A stretch of 64,000 bases of DNA from Pyrobaculum arsenaticum DSM 13514 (GTDB lineage: Archaea > Thermoproteota > Thermoprotei > Thermoproteales > Thermoproteaceae), in the NCBI RefSeq assembly GCF_000016385.1, contig NC_009376.1, positions 124,001 to 188,000 of the forward strand, in the 5' to 3' direction. The number at the start of each line of letters is the position of its first letter. The first letter of the stretch is position 1. The notes beneath the pieces are model-generated. The model was given only the letters and a program-made list of their open reading frames with translations, was not told where the DNA came from and searched no databases. A program made the translations under genes and the position numbers. This document shows, piece after piece, positions 50,917 to 60,023 of this stretch.

Positions 50917-51857
50917 AGGTCTACTACAAAACCTTGAAAGATCTGCCGCGGGAGGAGCTCTTCGCGCCGGGTCACAGGATGTGTGCTGGCTGTGGCGCGG
51001 CGATCGCCATGAGGTGGATTACCAAAACGATTGGCCCAAACGCCATAATTGCCAACGCCACCGGTTGCGTCGAGGTGACGACTACGCCTTACCCCGAGAC
51101 GGCGTGGATGCACCCCTATATCCACGTCGCCTTTGAGAACTCCGCCGCTGTCGCCTCCGGCGTGGAGGCGGCGATAAAGGCGCTGAGGAGGAAAGGCCTC
51201 TGGGACGCCGGAGATACCAAGGTGGTCGTCATCGCAGGAGACGGCGGGACCTACGACATCGGCCTCCAGTCCCTCAGTGGGATGCTGGAGAGGAGACACG
51301 GCGTGTTGTACATACTATACGACAACGAGGCCTATATGAACACGGGTATCCAGCGCTCGGGCTCTACACCTAAGTTCAGCTGGACCACGACGACGCCGGT
51401 GGGCACGGCTGTGAGGGGGAAGATCCAGTGGAAGAAGGACATAATGGGCATCGTGATGGCGCACAGAGTGCCCTACGCGGCGACGGCCTCTATATCTCAT
51501 ATACTGGACATGGTTAACAAGATCAAGACGGCGCTGGAGTACACCTCGGAGGGGCCCACGTTCTTGCACATCTTTGCGCCGTGTGTGCCGGGCTGGCGGT
51601 ACCCAGAAAACAAGACGGTGGAGGTGGCCAGGCTAGCAGTGGAGACGGGCTACTTCCCCCTGTACGAGTGGGACCACGGCAAGCTGAAGCTCAACCCGCC
51701 CAGCAACGCCCACCTAGACAAGTCGAAGAGGAGGCCGTTGAAAGAATACCTAAAGCTCCAGGGAAGGTTCGCCCACTTGACAGACGAGGAGATTGCCGAG
51801 CTGGAAAAGGAGCTAGACGCCTATTGGGAGTACCTGGGCAAGTTGGCGCAGCTCTAG
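50913..51857 (+). CDS. porB: Pyruvate:ferredoxin oxidoreductase beta subunit
   Basis: A protein of 314 residues. The proximal 4Fe-4S cysteines are in HRMCAGCGAAIAMRW, NATGCVEVTT and FAPCVPGWRYP; the TPP motif runs from IAGDGGTYDIGLQSLSGM to DNEAYMNTGIQRSGSTP. It completes the four-subunit por operon that makes acetyl-CoA and reduced ferredoxin. CAGCG with TGCVEVTT and NTGIQRSG marks the pyruvate type. Confidence 0.95.
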   Translation: MKVYYKTLKDLPREELFAPGHRMCAGCGAAIAMRWITKTIGPNAIIANATGCVEVTTTPYPETAWMHPYIHVAFENSAAVASGVEAAIKALRRKGLWDAGDTKVVVIAGDGGTYDIGLQSLSGMLERRHGVLYILYDNEAYMNTGIQRSGSTPKFSWTTTTPVGTAVRGKIQWKKDIMGIVMAHRVPYAATASISHILDMVNKIKTALEYTSEGPTFLHIFAPCVPGWRYPENKTVEVARLAVETGYFPLYEWDHGKLKLNPPSNAHLDKSKRRPLKEYLKLQGRFAHLTDEEIAELEKELDAYWEYLGKLAQL

Positions 51858-51950
51858 CTTTTTAAAGCTCTCCCGGTATTATACGTATACTGTTGATGTT
51901 TTAGGTATTAACTAATTGCTGGGGTTAAAAAATGGGCGTGTCCAATTCTC

Positions 51951-53828
51951 ATGAATAAACTCCTAATCACGTTAGCACTGGCAACACTAGCTTTGGCGGC
52001 CACCACTGTGGTAATACCCCCAATGGCTAAGCTTGAGCAAATTGCTTACAAAGTTGAGGAGACTACCTTGAAGATACAGGGAGCTGGCTTCGCCACGCTT
52101 GCCAAGCCGTACGTCACTCCTGGTGAGGGCTACGTCTACGCCGGCATGAGGATTGAGTTCCTGGGCGCCTACCCCTCTATCCAGGTCGGGGCAGACGGCC
52201 AGCTCAGCAAGACCTTCGATCAGAACGGCTTCGTGTCGACCGTCTACGTCGGCCCCGACGCCTCTAAGGTGACGCTCGTCAACACGGCCAAGGAGCCCGT
52301 CGAGGTGAAGGTGAGGATCACATACACCTACGTCAAGGCCTCCTACATCTCGCTGAGCGGCGATGCTGTGGTGGAGGTAAACGTGCCTGACGGCAAGCTG
52401 GCCCAGGGCTTCAACGCAATGGCGAGGCTCACCATAGAGCCCTATGCCCCCTTCGTGGTGAAGGCGGTGGAGAGGCCAGACGGCACCCCGGCCACAGTGT
52501 ACAGGGTGGAGCCCAAGGTTGTTGAGATAAACACCCCGGGCAAGTACAAGATAACGATCACCCAGGGCGCCGCCCTTCCGGCGGCGATGCTGGTGAAGAG
52601 CCTCTCTAAGCAGACGGCAACCGTCACAGCCGGCGGCGAGTTTGCAGTGACCGGGGCAGAGGTGGGAGTCCCCCAGGGCTGGAAGTTGCTGGGCTATGCG
52701 GTGTTTGCCTACACCGCTGACGCCAACTTAATAGGCAAGGAGGTCACTGGCGATATAAAGATAGACGGCGGCTTGGTGGACACTATCACTGACGTGAACC
52801 AAAACATCATCGTGAGGAGTGTCAGCTATCTGGTGCCTCCTGTCTGGAACTTCAATATTAGGTACAAGATAGCGCTCGTATACGGCGAGCAGTTCAAGGT
52901 CTCCACCACTCTGCCCAGCACAGTTAATGTGATTTACATCCCGCTGGTGTACAGAGAGGCACAAGTCAAGTGGTTGCCCGACCGCGCCCTGGTTAACGTC
53001 ACTGATGTTGACGTGGCGGACGGCCAGTGGACAGCTGTGGTGTTGCAGCTACCCGAGCTGGCCAAGATAGTGTCGATACGCACTCCGGGCAACGCGATGA
53101 TCTCCAACGCCACCGACGTCAGGCTGGTGTGGGGCGGCGGCCTTAGGGCAGTCTCAATCTCGCCAGACGGGAGGCAGGCATACATAATCGCCCAACTCGG
53201 CGACACGAAGGAGACCGGCATGTACACTTTCATGATAAACTGGAAGCCCATGCGGATCCCCGTCATTGACACTAAGGGCAGAGCCGTGGGCGACCTCTCA
53301 GCCTCTGCTGACAAGTTTGACGCCTCCGCCTCAGTTGGATACGTCGAGGTGAAGGTGTACAAGCCCGAGCCCTTTGCCCTCGACATAAGCTACAAGGGCA
53401 TCCCGGCGGCCCACGTGGAGGTGAACTCCCTGGTGGAGAAGCCACAGGCCGTGACCCTCGGCATATACACAGTCAAGGTTGTGGTGGTCGGGGCGTTGAA
53501 CCAGCCCATAGCCCAAGCCTCCGTGTCACTTGAGGGCTTCCCGGCCTCTGGAAAGACGGACGGAGCTGGGTCGCTGGTGTTCCAAGATGTGTTGGAGGGA
53601 ACTTACAAGATAAATGTTGACATCGGTGGGAGGGTCAAGGTAAGCGAGGTCATAGAGGTGAGGGGCGACACCGAGAAGATAGTCAAGACGCCTGTGGTTG
53701 CGATAGTGGGCGGCGTGCCGATAACCACTCTCGATGCCATAGCCACGGCAGGTGGCTTGTCCGCGGCTGGGCTATACTTCGCGTTGACGAGAAGGAAGGA
53801 GTCAGTCGCCGAGGTAGAACAGATATAA
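51951..53828 (+). CDS. Large surface (S-layer-like) protein
   Basis: A protein of 625 residues. A signal peptide (KLLITLALATLALAATTVVI) leads to a long beta-rich mature part low in cysteine, with an Ig/carboxypeptidase-regulatory-like repeat near the C terminus (LNQPIAQASVSLEGFPASGK then TDGAGSLVFQDVLEGTYKIN). One C-terminal hydrophobic helix (TTLDAIATAGGLSAAGLYFA) is followed by RRKE, a stop-transfer anchor. This layout fits an S-layer or stalk protein; identity inferred from architecture. ATG at 51951 lies about 25 nt below GGTTAAAAAA. ATACGTATAC stands some 65 nt upstream. Confidence 0.65.
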   Translation: MNKLLITLALATLALAATTVVIPPMAKLEQIAYKVEETTLKIQGAGFATLAKPYVTPGEGYVYAGMRIEFLGAYPSIQVGADGQLSKTFDQNGFVSTVYVGPDASKVTLVNTAKEPVEVKVRITYTYVKASYISLSGDAVVEVNVPDGKLAQGFNAMARLTIEPYAPFVVKAVERPDGTPATVYRVEPKVVEINTPGKYKITITQGAALPAAMLVKSLSKQTATVTAGGEFAVTGAEVGVPQGWKLLGYAVFAYTADANLIGKEVTGDIKIDGGLVDTITDVNQNIIVRSVSYLVPPVWNFNIRYKIALVYGEQFKVSTTLPSTVNVIYIPLVYREAQVKWLPDRALVNVTDVDVADGQWTAVVLQLPELAKIVSIRTPGNAMISNATDVRLVWGGGLRAVSISPDGRQAYIIAQLGDTKETGMYTFMINWKPMRIPVIDTKGRAVGDLSASADKFDASASVGYVEVKVYKPEPFALDISYKGIPAAHVEVNSLVEKPQAVTLGIYTVKVVVVGALNQPIAQASVSLEGFPASGKTDGAGSLVFQDVLEGTYKINVDIGGRVKVSEVIEVRGDTEKIVKTPVVAIVGGVPITTLDAIATAGGLSAAGLYFALTRRKESVAEVEQI

Positions 53829-53851
53829 TTTTTCTCCCCAATCCTCTTTTT
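53829..53851 (+). terminator. T-rich terminator candidate
   Basis: TTTTTCTCCCCAATCCTCTTTTT directly follows the surface protein stop; two T runs like this often end archaeal transcripts. The second run merges with the TATA-like box of the next gene. Confidence 0.3.
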
Positions 53852-53870
53852 AAACAGTTCGTTTTTCTAT

Positions 53871-54182
53871 GTGCACATCAGAACTTTTATAGATGAAAGG
53901 GGCGAGCCCATAGCCCGCATTGTATCGGAAGACGGCACTCACGTAGTCTCGGTAGACGTCTTTAAGGAGCTGGAGAAGCCCCCGGAGGGGGCGGAGGTTT
54001 TGGAAATAGCTGGGAGGTACAAAGTATATGTAAAAAGGAGGCCCTTCCTAAATGGCCAGTGTGAGTTTGTGTATTTCCAGTTCCCCCAGGGGGTTCAGCT
54101 AATCAACGCGAAGTATGTGGGGCCGGACGACCCCGACGTAGTGATACCGGAACTACTGAAGGCCGCTGAAGAGGAGGCTTAG
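53871..54182 (+). CDS. Hypothetical protein, 103 residues
   Basis: Soluble, 103 residues; not recognised. It starts MHIRTFIDERGEPIARIVSE and contains NGQCEFVYFQFPQGVQLINA with one cysteine. GTG at 53871 is about 20 nt below TTTTTAAAC. Its 3' end overlaps the convergent small membrane protein gene by 30 nt. Confidence 0.65.
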   Translation: MHIRTFIDERGEPIARIVSEDGTHVVSVDVFKELEKPPEGAEVLEIAGRYKVYVKRRPFLNGQCEFVYFQFPQGVQLINAKYVGPDDPDVVIPELLKAAEEEA

Positions 54183-54341
54183 AAAAACTAACATAGCCAC
54201 CACCATCAGCGCGATTACTGCCAGCTCTTTCTTCGTCGGCTTGTTATACCCGGGCGGGGATCGCTTGAGTAGGGCGTAGTAGGTTAGAAGCAGCAGTGCT
54301 AAGTACACAACCGTGGCCAAGGCGACGGCTATGTGTTCCAT
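54153..54341 (-). CDS. Two-helix small membrane protein
   Basis: A protein of 62 residues with two hydrophobic helices (AVALATVVYLALLLLTYYAL and LAVIALMVVAMLVFLSLLFS) separated by a basic loop (KRSPPGYNKPTKKE), a credible hairpin with a cytoplasmic loop. Not recognised. ATG at 54341 is 20 nt from TTTATAA at 54358-54364, which also faces the GH57 gene. Confidence 0.6.
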   Translation of the reverse strand: MEHIAVALATVVYLALLLLTYYALLKRSPPGYNKPTKKELAVIALMVVAMLVFLSLLFSGLQ

Positions 54342-54357
54342 AGGTGATAGTGCTCAG

Positions 54358-54364
54358 TTTTATA
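54358..54364. promoter_or_regulatory. Shared TATA box, small membrane protein and GH57 genes
   Basis: TTTATAA centred at 54361 is 20 nt from the leftward ATG at 54341 and 19-25 nt from the rightward GTG codons at 54380 and 54386. Confidence 0.5.
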
Positions 54365-54379
54365 ATTACACGTCGGGCT

Positions 54380-55801
54380 GTGGGTGTGATAGTGTTTCAT
54401 CTTCACCTGTATCAGCCGCAGAGGGAGGATCCTTGGCTGGAGATTATACTACCGGAGCCCTCTGCCTCTCCGTATAGGCACTGGAACGAGAGGGTCTCAC
54501 GGGAGTGTTACGAGCCTAACGCGGAGCTGGGCAACTACCAGTGGGTGAGCTTCGACGTAGGACCTACGCTGATGAGCTGGCTGAGGGCAAACAAGCCTCT
54601 GGTCTACAAGGCGCTTTTCGAGGCAGATAAGGCGGGGCTGGAGAGGTGGGGCCACGGAAACGCACTTGCTCATCCATACTACCACGTAATCCTCCCGTTG
54701 GTCTCCCGGCGGGATCGGGACATCCTCGTCTACTGGGGGGTGGAGTACTTCAGGAGGGTGTTTAAGAGGAGCCCCGAGGGGATGTGGCTCCCCGAGATGG
54801 CGGTGGATCTCGAGACCTTGGAGGTGTTGGCGGACAACGGAGTTACGTACACAGTCCTCACCCAGAGCCAAGTAAAGGGGCGCCTCGCAGGCGGGCCCTA
54901 CAAGGTGGTTCTGCCTAGCGGGAGGAGCATTGCGGTTTTCGTCCGCGACGAGGCGTTGTCCAATGCCCTCGCCTTCTCGGGCTTTGAGAGATTTGGGGAG
55001 ATGCTGAGAGGCGTCTCGGGCGACGTCGTCGTTGCCCTCGACGGTGAAACCTTCGGCCACCACATAAAGGGAGGGGACAAGATGCTTGCCCAGTTTATAC
55101 AAGCCAATAGGGACCGGCTGGGCAACCTCGGAGCCTTGTACGAGAAGGGCTACAAAGGCGAGGTGGAGATTGTGGAGAGGACCTCGTGGAGTTGCCCCCA
55201 CGGCCTTGGGAGATGGAGCTACGACTGCGGATGCGACGGCCCGGCTCCTTGGAGGGAGCCTCTGAGGAAGCTCATAGACTGGGTAGGCGAGGTTGTGGAT
55301 AAGGCATTTGTGGAGAGGCTGGGCGATAGGGGGTGGGCGCTCCTCAGGGAATACATAGCAGTGGTGCTGGGCGGCAGCAACGATGGGTACACCGCCGAGG
55401 AGCTCAAGTTGCTGGAGGCGCAGCGGGCTAAGCTGGCGGCTAATACAAGCGATGCGTGGTTCTTCGCCCGGGTCGGCATTGAGTTCGGCATAGCTGTTAA
55501 GTGGGCGCTCAGGTCGCTAGAGCTAATAGAAGATAAAGCCGTGTTAGGGGAGTTCTTCAACCGGCTCAGGCAGATAGCTGTAGACGGGAAGACCGCTATG
55601 GCCTTCTGCCCAGGCGTCAGAGGGCCGTTGCTAGCCGCCGCCATGTACCTAGCCCTATCTACTGCCGGGGCTCCGCAAGAGCGGATTGGGCCGTACATAG
55701 TAAGACCTATCAACGACGAGTTTGAGATAGTGGATAGCAGGATTAGAGAAGTGTATAGATTCAGACACGACTTATTATGGGGAAGAACTGAAAGTTTATA
55801 A
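54380..55801 (+). CDS. Glycoside hydrolase family 57 protein
   Basis: About 473 residues. GVIVFHLHLYQPQREDPWLE opens the GH57 barrel (HLHxYQP); GHGNALAHPYYHVILPL, GMWLPEMAVDLETLEVLADN (nucleophile glutamate) and VVALDGETFGHH (acid aspartate) are the GH57 conserved regions in order. Family members include alpha-amylase, amylopullulanase and branching enzyme; specificity is undetermined. No signal peptide, so it acts inside the cell, perhaps on glycogen with the MalQ at 61.2 kb. GTG at 54380 or 54386 fits the shared TATA box. Confidence 0.88.
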   Translation: MGVIVFHLHLYQPQREDPWLEIILPEPSASPYRHWNERVSRECYEPNAELGNYQWVSFDVGPTLMSWLRANKPLVYKALFEADKAGLERWGHGNALAHPYYHVILPLVSRRDRDILVYWGVEYFRRVFKRSPEGMWLPEMAVDLETLEVLADNGVTYTVLTQSQVKGRLAGGPYKVVLPSGRSIAVFVRDEALSNALAFSGFERFGEMLRGVSGDVVVALDGETFGHHIKGGDKMLAQFIQANRDRLGNLGALYEKGYKGEVEIVERTSWSCPHGLGRWSYDCGCDGPAPWREPLRKLIDWVGEVVDKAFVERLGDRGWALLREYIAVVLGGSNDGYTAEELKLLEAQRAKLAANTSDAWFFARVGIEFGIAVKWALRSLELIEDKAVLGEFFNRLRQIAVDGKTAMAFCPGVRGPLLAAAMYLALSTAGAPQERIGPYIVRPINDEFEIVDSRIREVYRFRHDLLWGRTESL

Positions 55802-55821
55802 ATGGGGACCCGTTTGACGCC

Positions 55822-57039
55822 ATGAGACTCGCCGCTAGCTATGTTCCCATTTTAGTTGCCCGTATTGGGTCGGGGGCCTCTGCGTTTCTGGTAGTCAAGC
55901 TGGCAAGCGGGGGCGCCGTGGAGGCGGGCTTCGTCCTCGCCGCCTATCCGTTTCTAGAGGCGCTGGGAGCCTTCGTGGCGGGTCGTTGGTCGGATACCCT
56001 GGGCAGAAAAACAACGCTGATTATGGGCTACGTGGTGAGGTCGATTGCGATGTTGGCTCTGGCGTGGGCTTTCTACACGCATGAAGCCCCGTGGCTGGAG
56101 GCGTTTCTAAACGGGGTAATAGGCTTCACCACCGCGTTTATCCTCACGTCGTCGCTCGCAATGGCCACAGACCTCACAGAGGTGAGAAATAGGGGGCTGG
56201 GTATGGGAGGTTTTGAGTTCATAAACCTGGGGAGCTACGGCGTGGGCTACCTCTTGGGCTCTGCCTTGTACTCCATTTTTCAGGACCCATCAGCGTATTT
56301 AGCGGTGGCGTTGTTCACCACAGTTGCTATTCCAGTATTCGCAAAGTACATAGAGGAGACGAGACCAGCGGCGCCTGGGGAGGGGAGGCTCTTGCTCTCG
56401 GTACTGCCGCCTTCGGCGGTGGCTCTTCTCCCCGTGTGGTTTGCCTTAACAACGATAATAGGGCTTGCGATGTATTCGCCAAGAATTTTAAGAATAGAAG
56501 GGGGCAACCTCGGCGTGGCGGGGCACATCGTGCAGATGCTCGGCGGTCACCTGGCAATCGGCCTCTTGTTTATCAGTGCCTTGGCTTTGCTGGGGCTGGG
56601 CGCAATATTCTTCGGTAGGCTGGCCGACAGGTGGGGGCGGCTGAAGACCTTTAGGCTGGGGCTGATAGGCGGCCTCCTCGCCCTTGTAACGCTAAACGTT
56701 GCGCTACGCCTCAGCCTAGGCGTCGTTGAGGCAGTCGCAATCACGGCCCCCCTGCTGTTCCTAACCTCGGCTATTGGACCCTCGATCTTGGCCATGATCG
56801 GCGACGAGGCCGATATAAGGTATAGGGGGACTGTCATGGGGATATACAGCGTTATGCTAGGGCTTGGGATCGGCTTCGGAAGCCTTCTAGGGGGCTTCGT
56901 GGCCGCCGCGTTTCCGCAATATGAAATAAACGGGCTAGCCGCCGCGGCGCTCGGCGTATACGCCACAATGGCGGCGCTCCACTTGGTCGTAGCTAACACA
57001 TCCGCCGGGAAGAGGGGGCTAGCGCTAGAGAAGGGGTAG
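55822..57039 (+). CDS. Major facilitator superfamily transporter
   Basis: A protein of 405 residues with about 12 hydrophobic segments. The MFS loop 2-3 motif is seen as GRWSDTLGRKTTLIMGYVVR and repeats in the second half as FFGRLADRWGRLKTFRLGLI. The substrate is unknown; a drug or sugar exporter is possible. ATG at 55822 is 23 nt below GTTTATAAAT, which lies in the end of the GH57 gene 20 nt away. Confidence 0.88.
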   Translation: MRLAASYVPILVARIGSGASAFLVVKLASGGAVEAGFVLAAYPFLEALGAFVAGRWSDTLGRKTTLIMGYVVRSIAMLALAWAFYTHEAPWLEAFLNGVIGFTTAFILTSSLAMATDLTEVRNRGLGMGGFEFINLGSYGVGYLLGSALYSIFQDPSAYLAVALFTTVAIPVFAKYIEETRPAAPGEGRLLLSVLPPSAVALLPVWFALTTIIGLAMYSPRILRIEGGNLGVAGHIVQMLGGHLAIGLLFISALALLGLGAIFFGRLADRWGRLKTFRLGLIGGLLALVTLNVALRLSLGVVEAVAITAPLLFLTSAIGPSILAMIGDEADIRYRGTVMGIYSVMLGLGIGFGSLLGGFVAAAFPQYEINGLAAAALGVYATMAALHLVVANTSAGKRGLALEKG

Positions 57040-57077
57040 CCCCTGAAAAATTATAAAGCTGACACGTGGAAGAGGGC

Positions 57078-57770
57078 GTGAGGCTCACTCCGGCGCAGAG
57101 GCTCGTGTTGTACTACATGGCGTTTGAAACTGTTTACCACGGTAGGGCGTGGTTTACTTTTGAGGATATTAGGGCTGGCACTGGGCTGGCGGTTAGGACT
57201 CTTAGGGCGGCGCTGGTGGCTCTGAGGAGGCAGGGGTTTGTGGAGAGTTTTATGGTCCCCGGCATGGGTAAGAAAATGCTTCACAGACTGAGGCTTGAGA
57301 AAATACTCCCAGAGCCTGAGCTACAGGGACTATACCTGGTGGACTACTCGGGGGAGAAGCTGACCCCAGACGCAATCTCGGTGATCAGCAGAGCCGAGGT
57401 CGTCTTGTACACAGAAAACGTGCCTGTCAAGAAGCTGGAAGGCCTTGCCAAGAGGCTGAAGCCCTTCAAGGGCGAAATCCCCCAGGCCAGCTCCGTGGCG
57501 GTGGTCTTCAACTCCCTCCTCGACTGGGACAAGGTGGCGCCCCTCGCCGCAAAGGCTAGGTACATATGCGCCTCCAACGCCCTGGACAAGGCTGTGGGGA
57601 TCTGCCTCACGTGCGGCGAGGTGGACATAGACCTCAAGACGATCAGGATCAAGACGCCTGGCCCCGACTTGGCAAATCTGCTTGATAAGTACGAGCTGGT
57701 CGGCACATTGACAGTACAGGGTTGCGGCGGCGGAAAGGCAGAGCTGGCAGTCCTTAGGAAGAGGTCATAG
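57078..57770 (+). CDS. Winged-helix regulator with a methylase-like C-terminal domain
   Basis: About 230 residues. The N-terminal 75 residues (FTFEDIRAGTGLAVRTLRAA then LVALRRQGFVESFMVPGMGK) are a winged helix. The next part, LQGLYLVDYSGEKLTPDAIS followed by VISRAEVVLYTENVPVKKLE, resembles the first strand and helices of SAM-dependent tetrapyrrole methylases and diphthine synthase, but the glycine-rich loop is poor and the C-terminal half (with GICLTCGEVDID) is unplaced. GTG at 57078 is 24 nt below TTATAAA; the earlier GTG at 57066 is too close. It converges on the cysteine synthase homologue with a 6-nt overlap. Confidence 0.6.
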   Translation: MRLTPAQRLVLYYMAFETVYHGRAWFTFEDIRAGTGLAVRTLRAALVALRRQGFVESFMVPGMGKKMLHRLRLEKILPEPELQGLYLVDYSGEKLTPDAISVISRAEVVLYTENVPVKKLEGLAKRLKPFKGEIPQASSVAVVFNSLLDWDKVAPLAAKARYICASNALDKAVGICLTCGEVDIDLKTIRIKTPGPDLANLLDKYELVGTLTVQGCGGGKAELAVLRKRS

Positions 57771-58769
57771 TTGCTGGAGTAGCGACGAGTATTTGAAAAG
57801 GTTGTCCGGGAACACCAGTACGTAAACGCCGTCGCGGCCCGACCTAGCATACACGGCATATACCGCGCCAGAGCTTGGGCCTATCAGCAGTCCGTACTTC
57901 TTCGCGAAGTCCCTAACGCCCTGGAGCGCCTCGGCGAGGGAGACGTCGACAATTTCCGCAGGCACTAGGCCTATCCACTTCATGCCGCTCTCCACCCTCC
58001 TGATGCCGGGGATCCAGTCCCTCGGCTGGACGGCGATCAGCTTAGCGCCGTACCTAACGCCAAAGTAGAAGCCCAGCGCCGAGGCGTGGCCCGAGGTGCC
58101 CACCCCCGCAACGACGTAGTCCGGCTTCTTGCCGATCGAGGACAGTTGCCAGTCGATCTCGGCCGCGGTGCGGAGGTGGGCGACGAAGTTTATGTCGTTG
58201 CCGAACTGGTTGGGATGCACGGCCCCCTCCCTGATGTCCTTTTCTAGGTGTTCAAGAGCCTCCACCGTCATGGAGACGTCGAGCACTTGCCACTCGGCCC
58301 CCAGGAAGTCGAGGAAGGGCGTCACGTAGCGGCCGGCGGAGGGAAGGTATATCTTGACCTTCTTCCCCAAGACGTTGCCGACGGCGGCCATCGCCACGGC
58401 GACGTTGCCGCTCGACACCTCCACCAGCCTGTCTCCCCTAGCCGATTTGAGGAGGTAGTACACCGTGCGATCCTTCACGCTGGCGCTAAAGGGGTTGTAC
58501 CACTCCAGCTTGGCGTAGGCCTCCCGCGGGCGGTCTGCTATTTTCAGCAGAGGAGTCGGCCAGCCGCCGACGAGGAGGTCGAGGGGGTCATTGAAAACCC
58601 TGTTAAGCCTAGGGCTGGGCATAATATCGCCTAGCCGCACCTCCTCCCCCGGCGCAACCTCCCTCTGCAAAAGAACCGAAAAGCACGAGACGTCGTCGCT
58701 GTTCGATACCTTGTAAGAGCCCCTTTCTATAAACTCCCGGTAGCGTTCCAGGCACACCCCAGCATGCAC
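57765..58769 (-). CDS. Cysteine synthase family enzyme, possible O-phosphoserine sulfhydrylase
   Basis: A protein of 334 residues, PLP fold type II. The PLP lysine is in AKLEWYNPFSASVKDRTVYY; EVSSGNVAVAMAAVGNVLGK is the asparagine loop and VVAGVGTSGHASALGF the phosphate loop. An N-terminal extension of about 60 residues (RLGDIMPSPRLNRVFNDPLD) resembles that of Aeropyrum O-phosphoserine sulfhydrylase. The reaction would join sulfide to O-phosphoserine, giving cysteine. GTG at 58769 is 23 nt below TTTTAAAC. Confidence 0.8.
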   Translation of the reverse strand: MHAGVCLERYREFIERGSYKVSNSDDVSCFSVLLQREVAPGEEVRLGDIMPSPRLNRVFNDPLDLLVGGWPTPLLKIADRPREAYAKLEWYNPFSASVKDRTVYYLLKSARGDRLVEVSSGNVAVAMAAVGNVLGKKVKIYLPSAGRYVTPFLDFLGAEWQVLDVSMTVEALEHLEKDIREGAVHPNQFGNDINFVAHLRTAAEIDWQLSSIGKKPDYVVAGVGTSGHASALGFYFGVRYGAKLIAVQPRDWIPGIRRVESGMKWIGLVPAEIVDVSLAEALQGVRDFAKKYGLLIGPSSGAVYAVYARSGRDGVYVLVFPDNLFKYSSLLQQL

Positions 58770-58826
58770 CTGCGTAACTCCCAGTTTAAAACAGTTATAG
58801 TTTTAAAGTAGGGCGGCAGGTGGCAC

Positions 58827-60023
58827 ATGTCTGAAGTTGACGCGATAAGGGGGACATACAGCAATCTCCTCGCTGGCGCCAAGATCGCCCTAATAGTGTC
58901 CTCTGGGGTATCGCTGTACAAGTCAATTGACTTAGCCAGACTTCTCATCCGCCACGGGGCCGACGTGCACGTCTTCATGACGCCGAAGGCGGCTCGGTTG
59001 GTTTCGCCGCACATGTTTCAATGGGCCACTGGGAGGAGGCCCGTGGTGAGGCTGACTGGCGCGGCAGAGCACGTGGAGATCTGCTCGAAGGCCGACGTGG
59101 TGGTCGTGGCCCCCGCCACGGCGAACACCATCGCCAAGCTCTCGCTGGGCATTGCCGACAACGCCGCGTTGACATGCGCCCTGGCCGCCTCACGCGCCAA
59201 AATGGTGATCGTCCCAGCCATGAACCTCTCCATGTGGGAGGCGCCGGCGGTGAGGGAAGCGCTTGAGAGGCTGGGGAGGAGGGCGCTGGTGGCGCCGCCG
59301 GTGGTGGAGGAGGGCAAGGCCAAGTACCCCCCACCCGAGGAGGTGACCGAGTACGTCATAGACGCCACGGCCCCGAGGGACTACGAGGGGGTGAGGGTGT
59401 TGGTAACGGCGGGGCCCACCCACGAGCACATAGACGACGTGAAGTACATAACTACGCCGAGTAGCGGGCTGACGGGGTACTACTTCGCCAGGGAGGCCGC
59501 GGCGAGGGGGGCCAAGGTGACGTTGGTGGCAGGGCCGGCGGCGATTAGGCAACCACCCGGCGTGGAGATGGTCAAGGTGACGTCGGTTCTGGAAATGCAC
59601 CGCGCCGTTGTGGAGAGGGCGGCCCACCACGACGTCTTTATATTCGCAGCGGCGCCGCTTGACTTCTACGTGGAGAAAAGGGCCTGCGGTAAGATAGACA
59701 GCTCCCTCGAGGAATACCACGTGGTATTGAAGCAGGCCCCCAAGGCGGCGCAGGAGGTGAAGAGGTTAAACCCCCGCGCCTTTGTGATAGGCTTCAAGGC
59801 CGAGCACGGCGTCTCTGAGGAGGAGCTCGTGGAAAGGGCCAGGCGGAGGATGGAAAGCGGCGGCTGGGACATGGCCCTGGCCCACGACGTGTCGAAGATG
59901 GGATTCGGAACCCTGAAGGATCAGTACATCGTGATCACCAAGAGCGGCGTGTCCAAAATCGGCCCAGCCCACAAGCGGGAGCTGGCCAGGCTGATCCTAA
60001 CCGCGGCGCGCCGCGAGCTGTAG
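58827..60023 (+). CDS. coaBC: Phosphopantothenoylcysteine decarboxylase/ligase (CoaBC)
   Basis: A protein of 398 residues. The CoaC domain (IALIVSSGVSLYKSIDLARL, VVAPATANTIAKLSLGIADN, and VIVPAMNLSMWEAPAVREAL, with P-x-M-N-x-x-M-W) binds FMN; the CoaB domain (VRVLVTAGPTHEHIDDVKYI, TTPSSGLTGYYFAREAAARG, FAAAPLDFYVEKRACGKI) couples cysteine to phosphopantothenate. The short insert before CoaC is normal in archaea. ATG at 58827 is 23 nt below GTTTTAAAG; the 3' end overlaps the convergent HTH/ferritin gene by 27 nt. Confidence 0.94.
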   Translation: MSEVDAIRGTYSNLLAGAKIALIVSSGVSLYKSIDLARLLIRHGADVHVFMTPKAARLVSPHMFQWATGRRPVVRLTGAAEHVEICSKADVVVVAPATANTIAKLSLGIADNAALTCALAASRAKMVIVPAMNLSMWEAPAVREALERLGRRALVAPPVVEEGKAKYPPPEEVTEYVIDATAPRDYEGVRVLVTAGPTHEHIDDVKYITTPSSGLTGYYFAREAAARGAKVTLVAGPAAIRQPPGVEMVKVTSVLEMHRAVVERAAHHDVFIFAAAPLDFYVEKRACGKIDSSLEEYHVVLKQAPKAAQEVKRLNPRAFVIGFKAEHGVSEEELVERARRRMESGGWDMALAHDVSKMGFGTLKDQYIVITKSGVSKIGPAHKRELARLILTAARREL

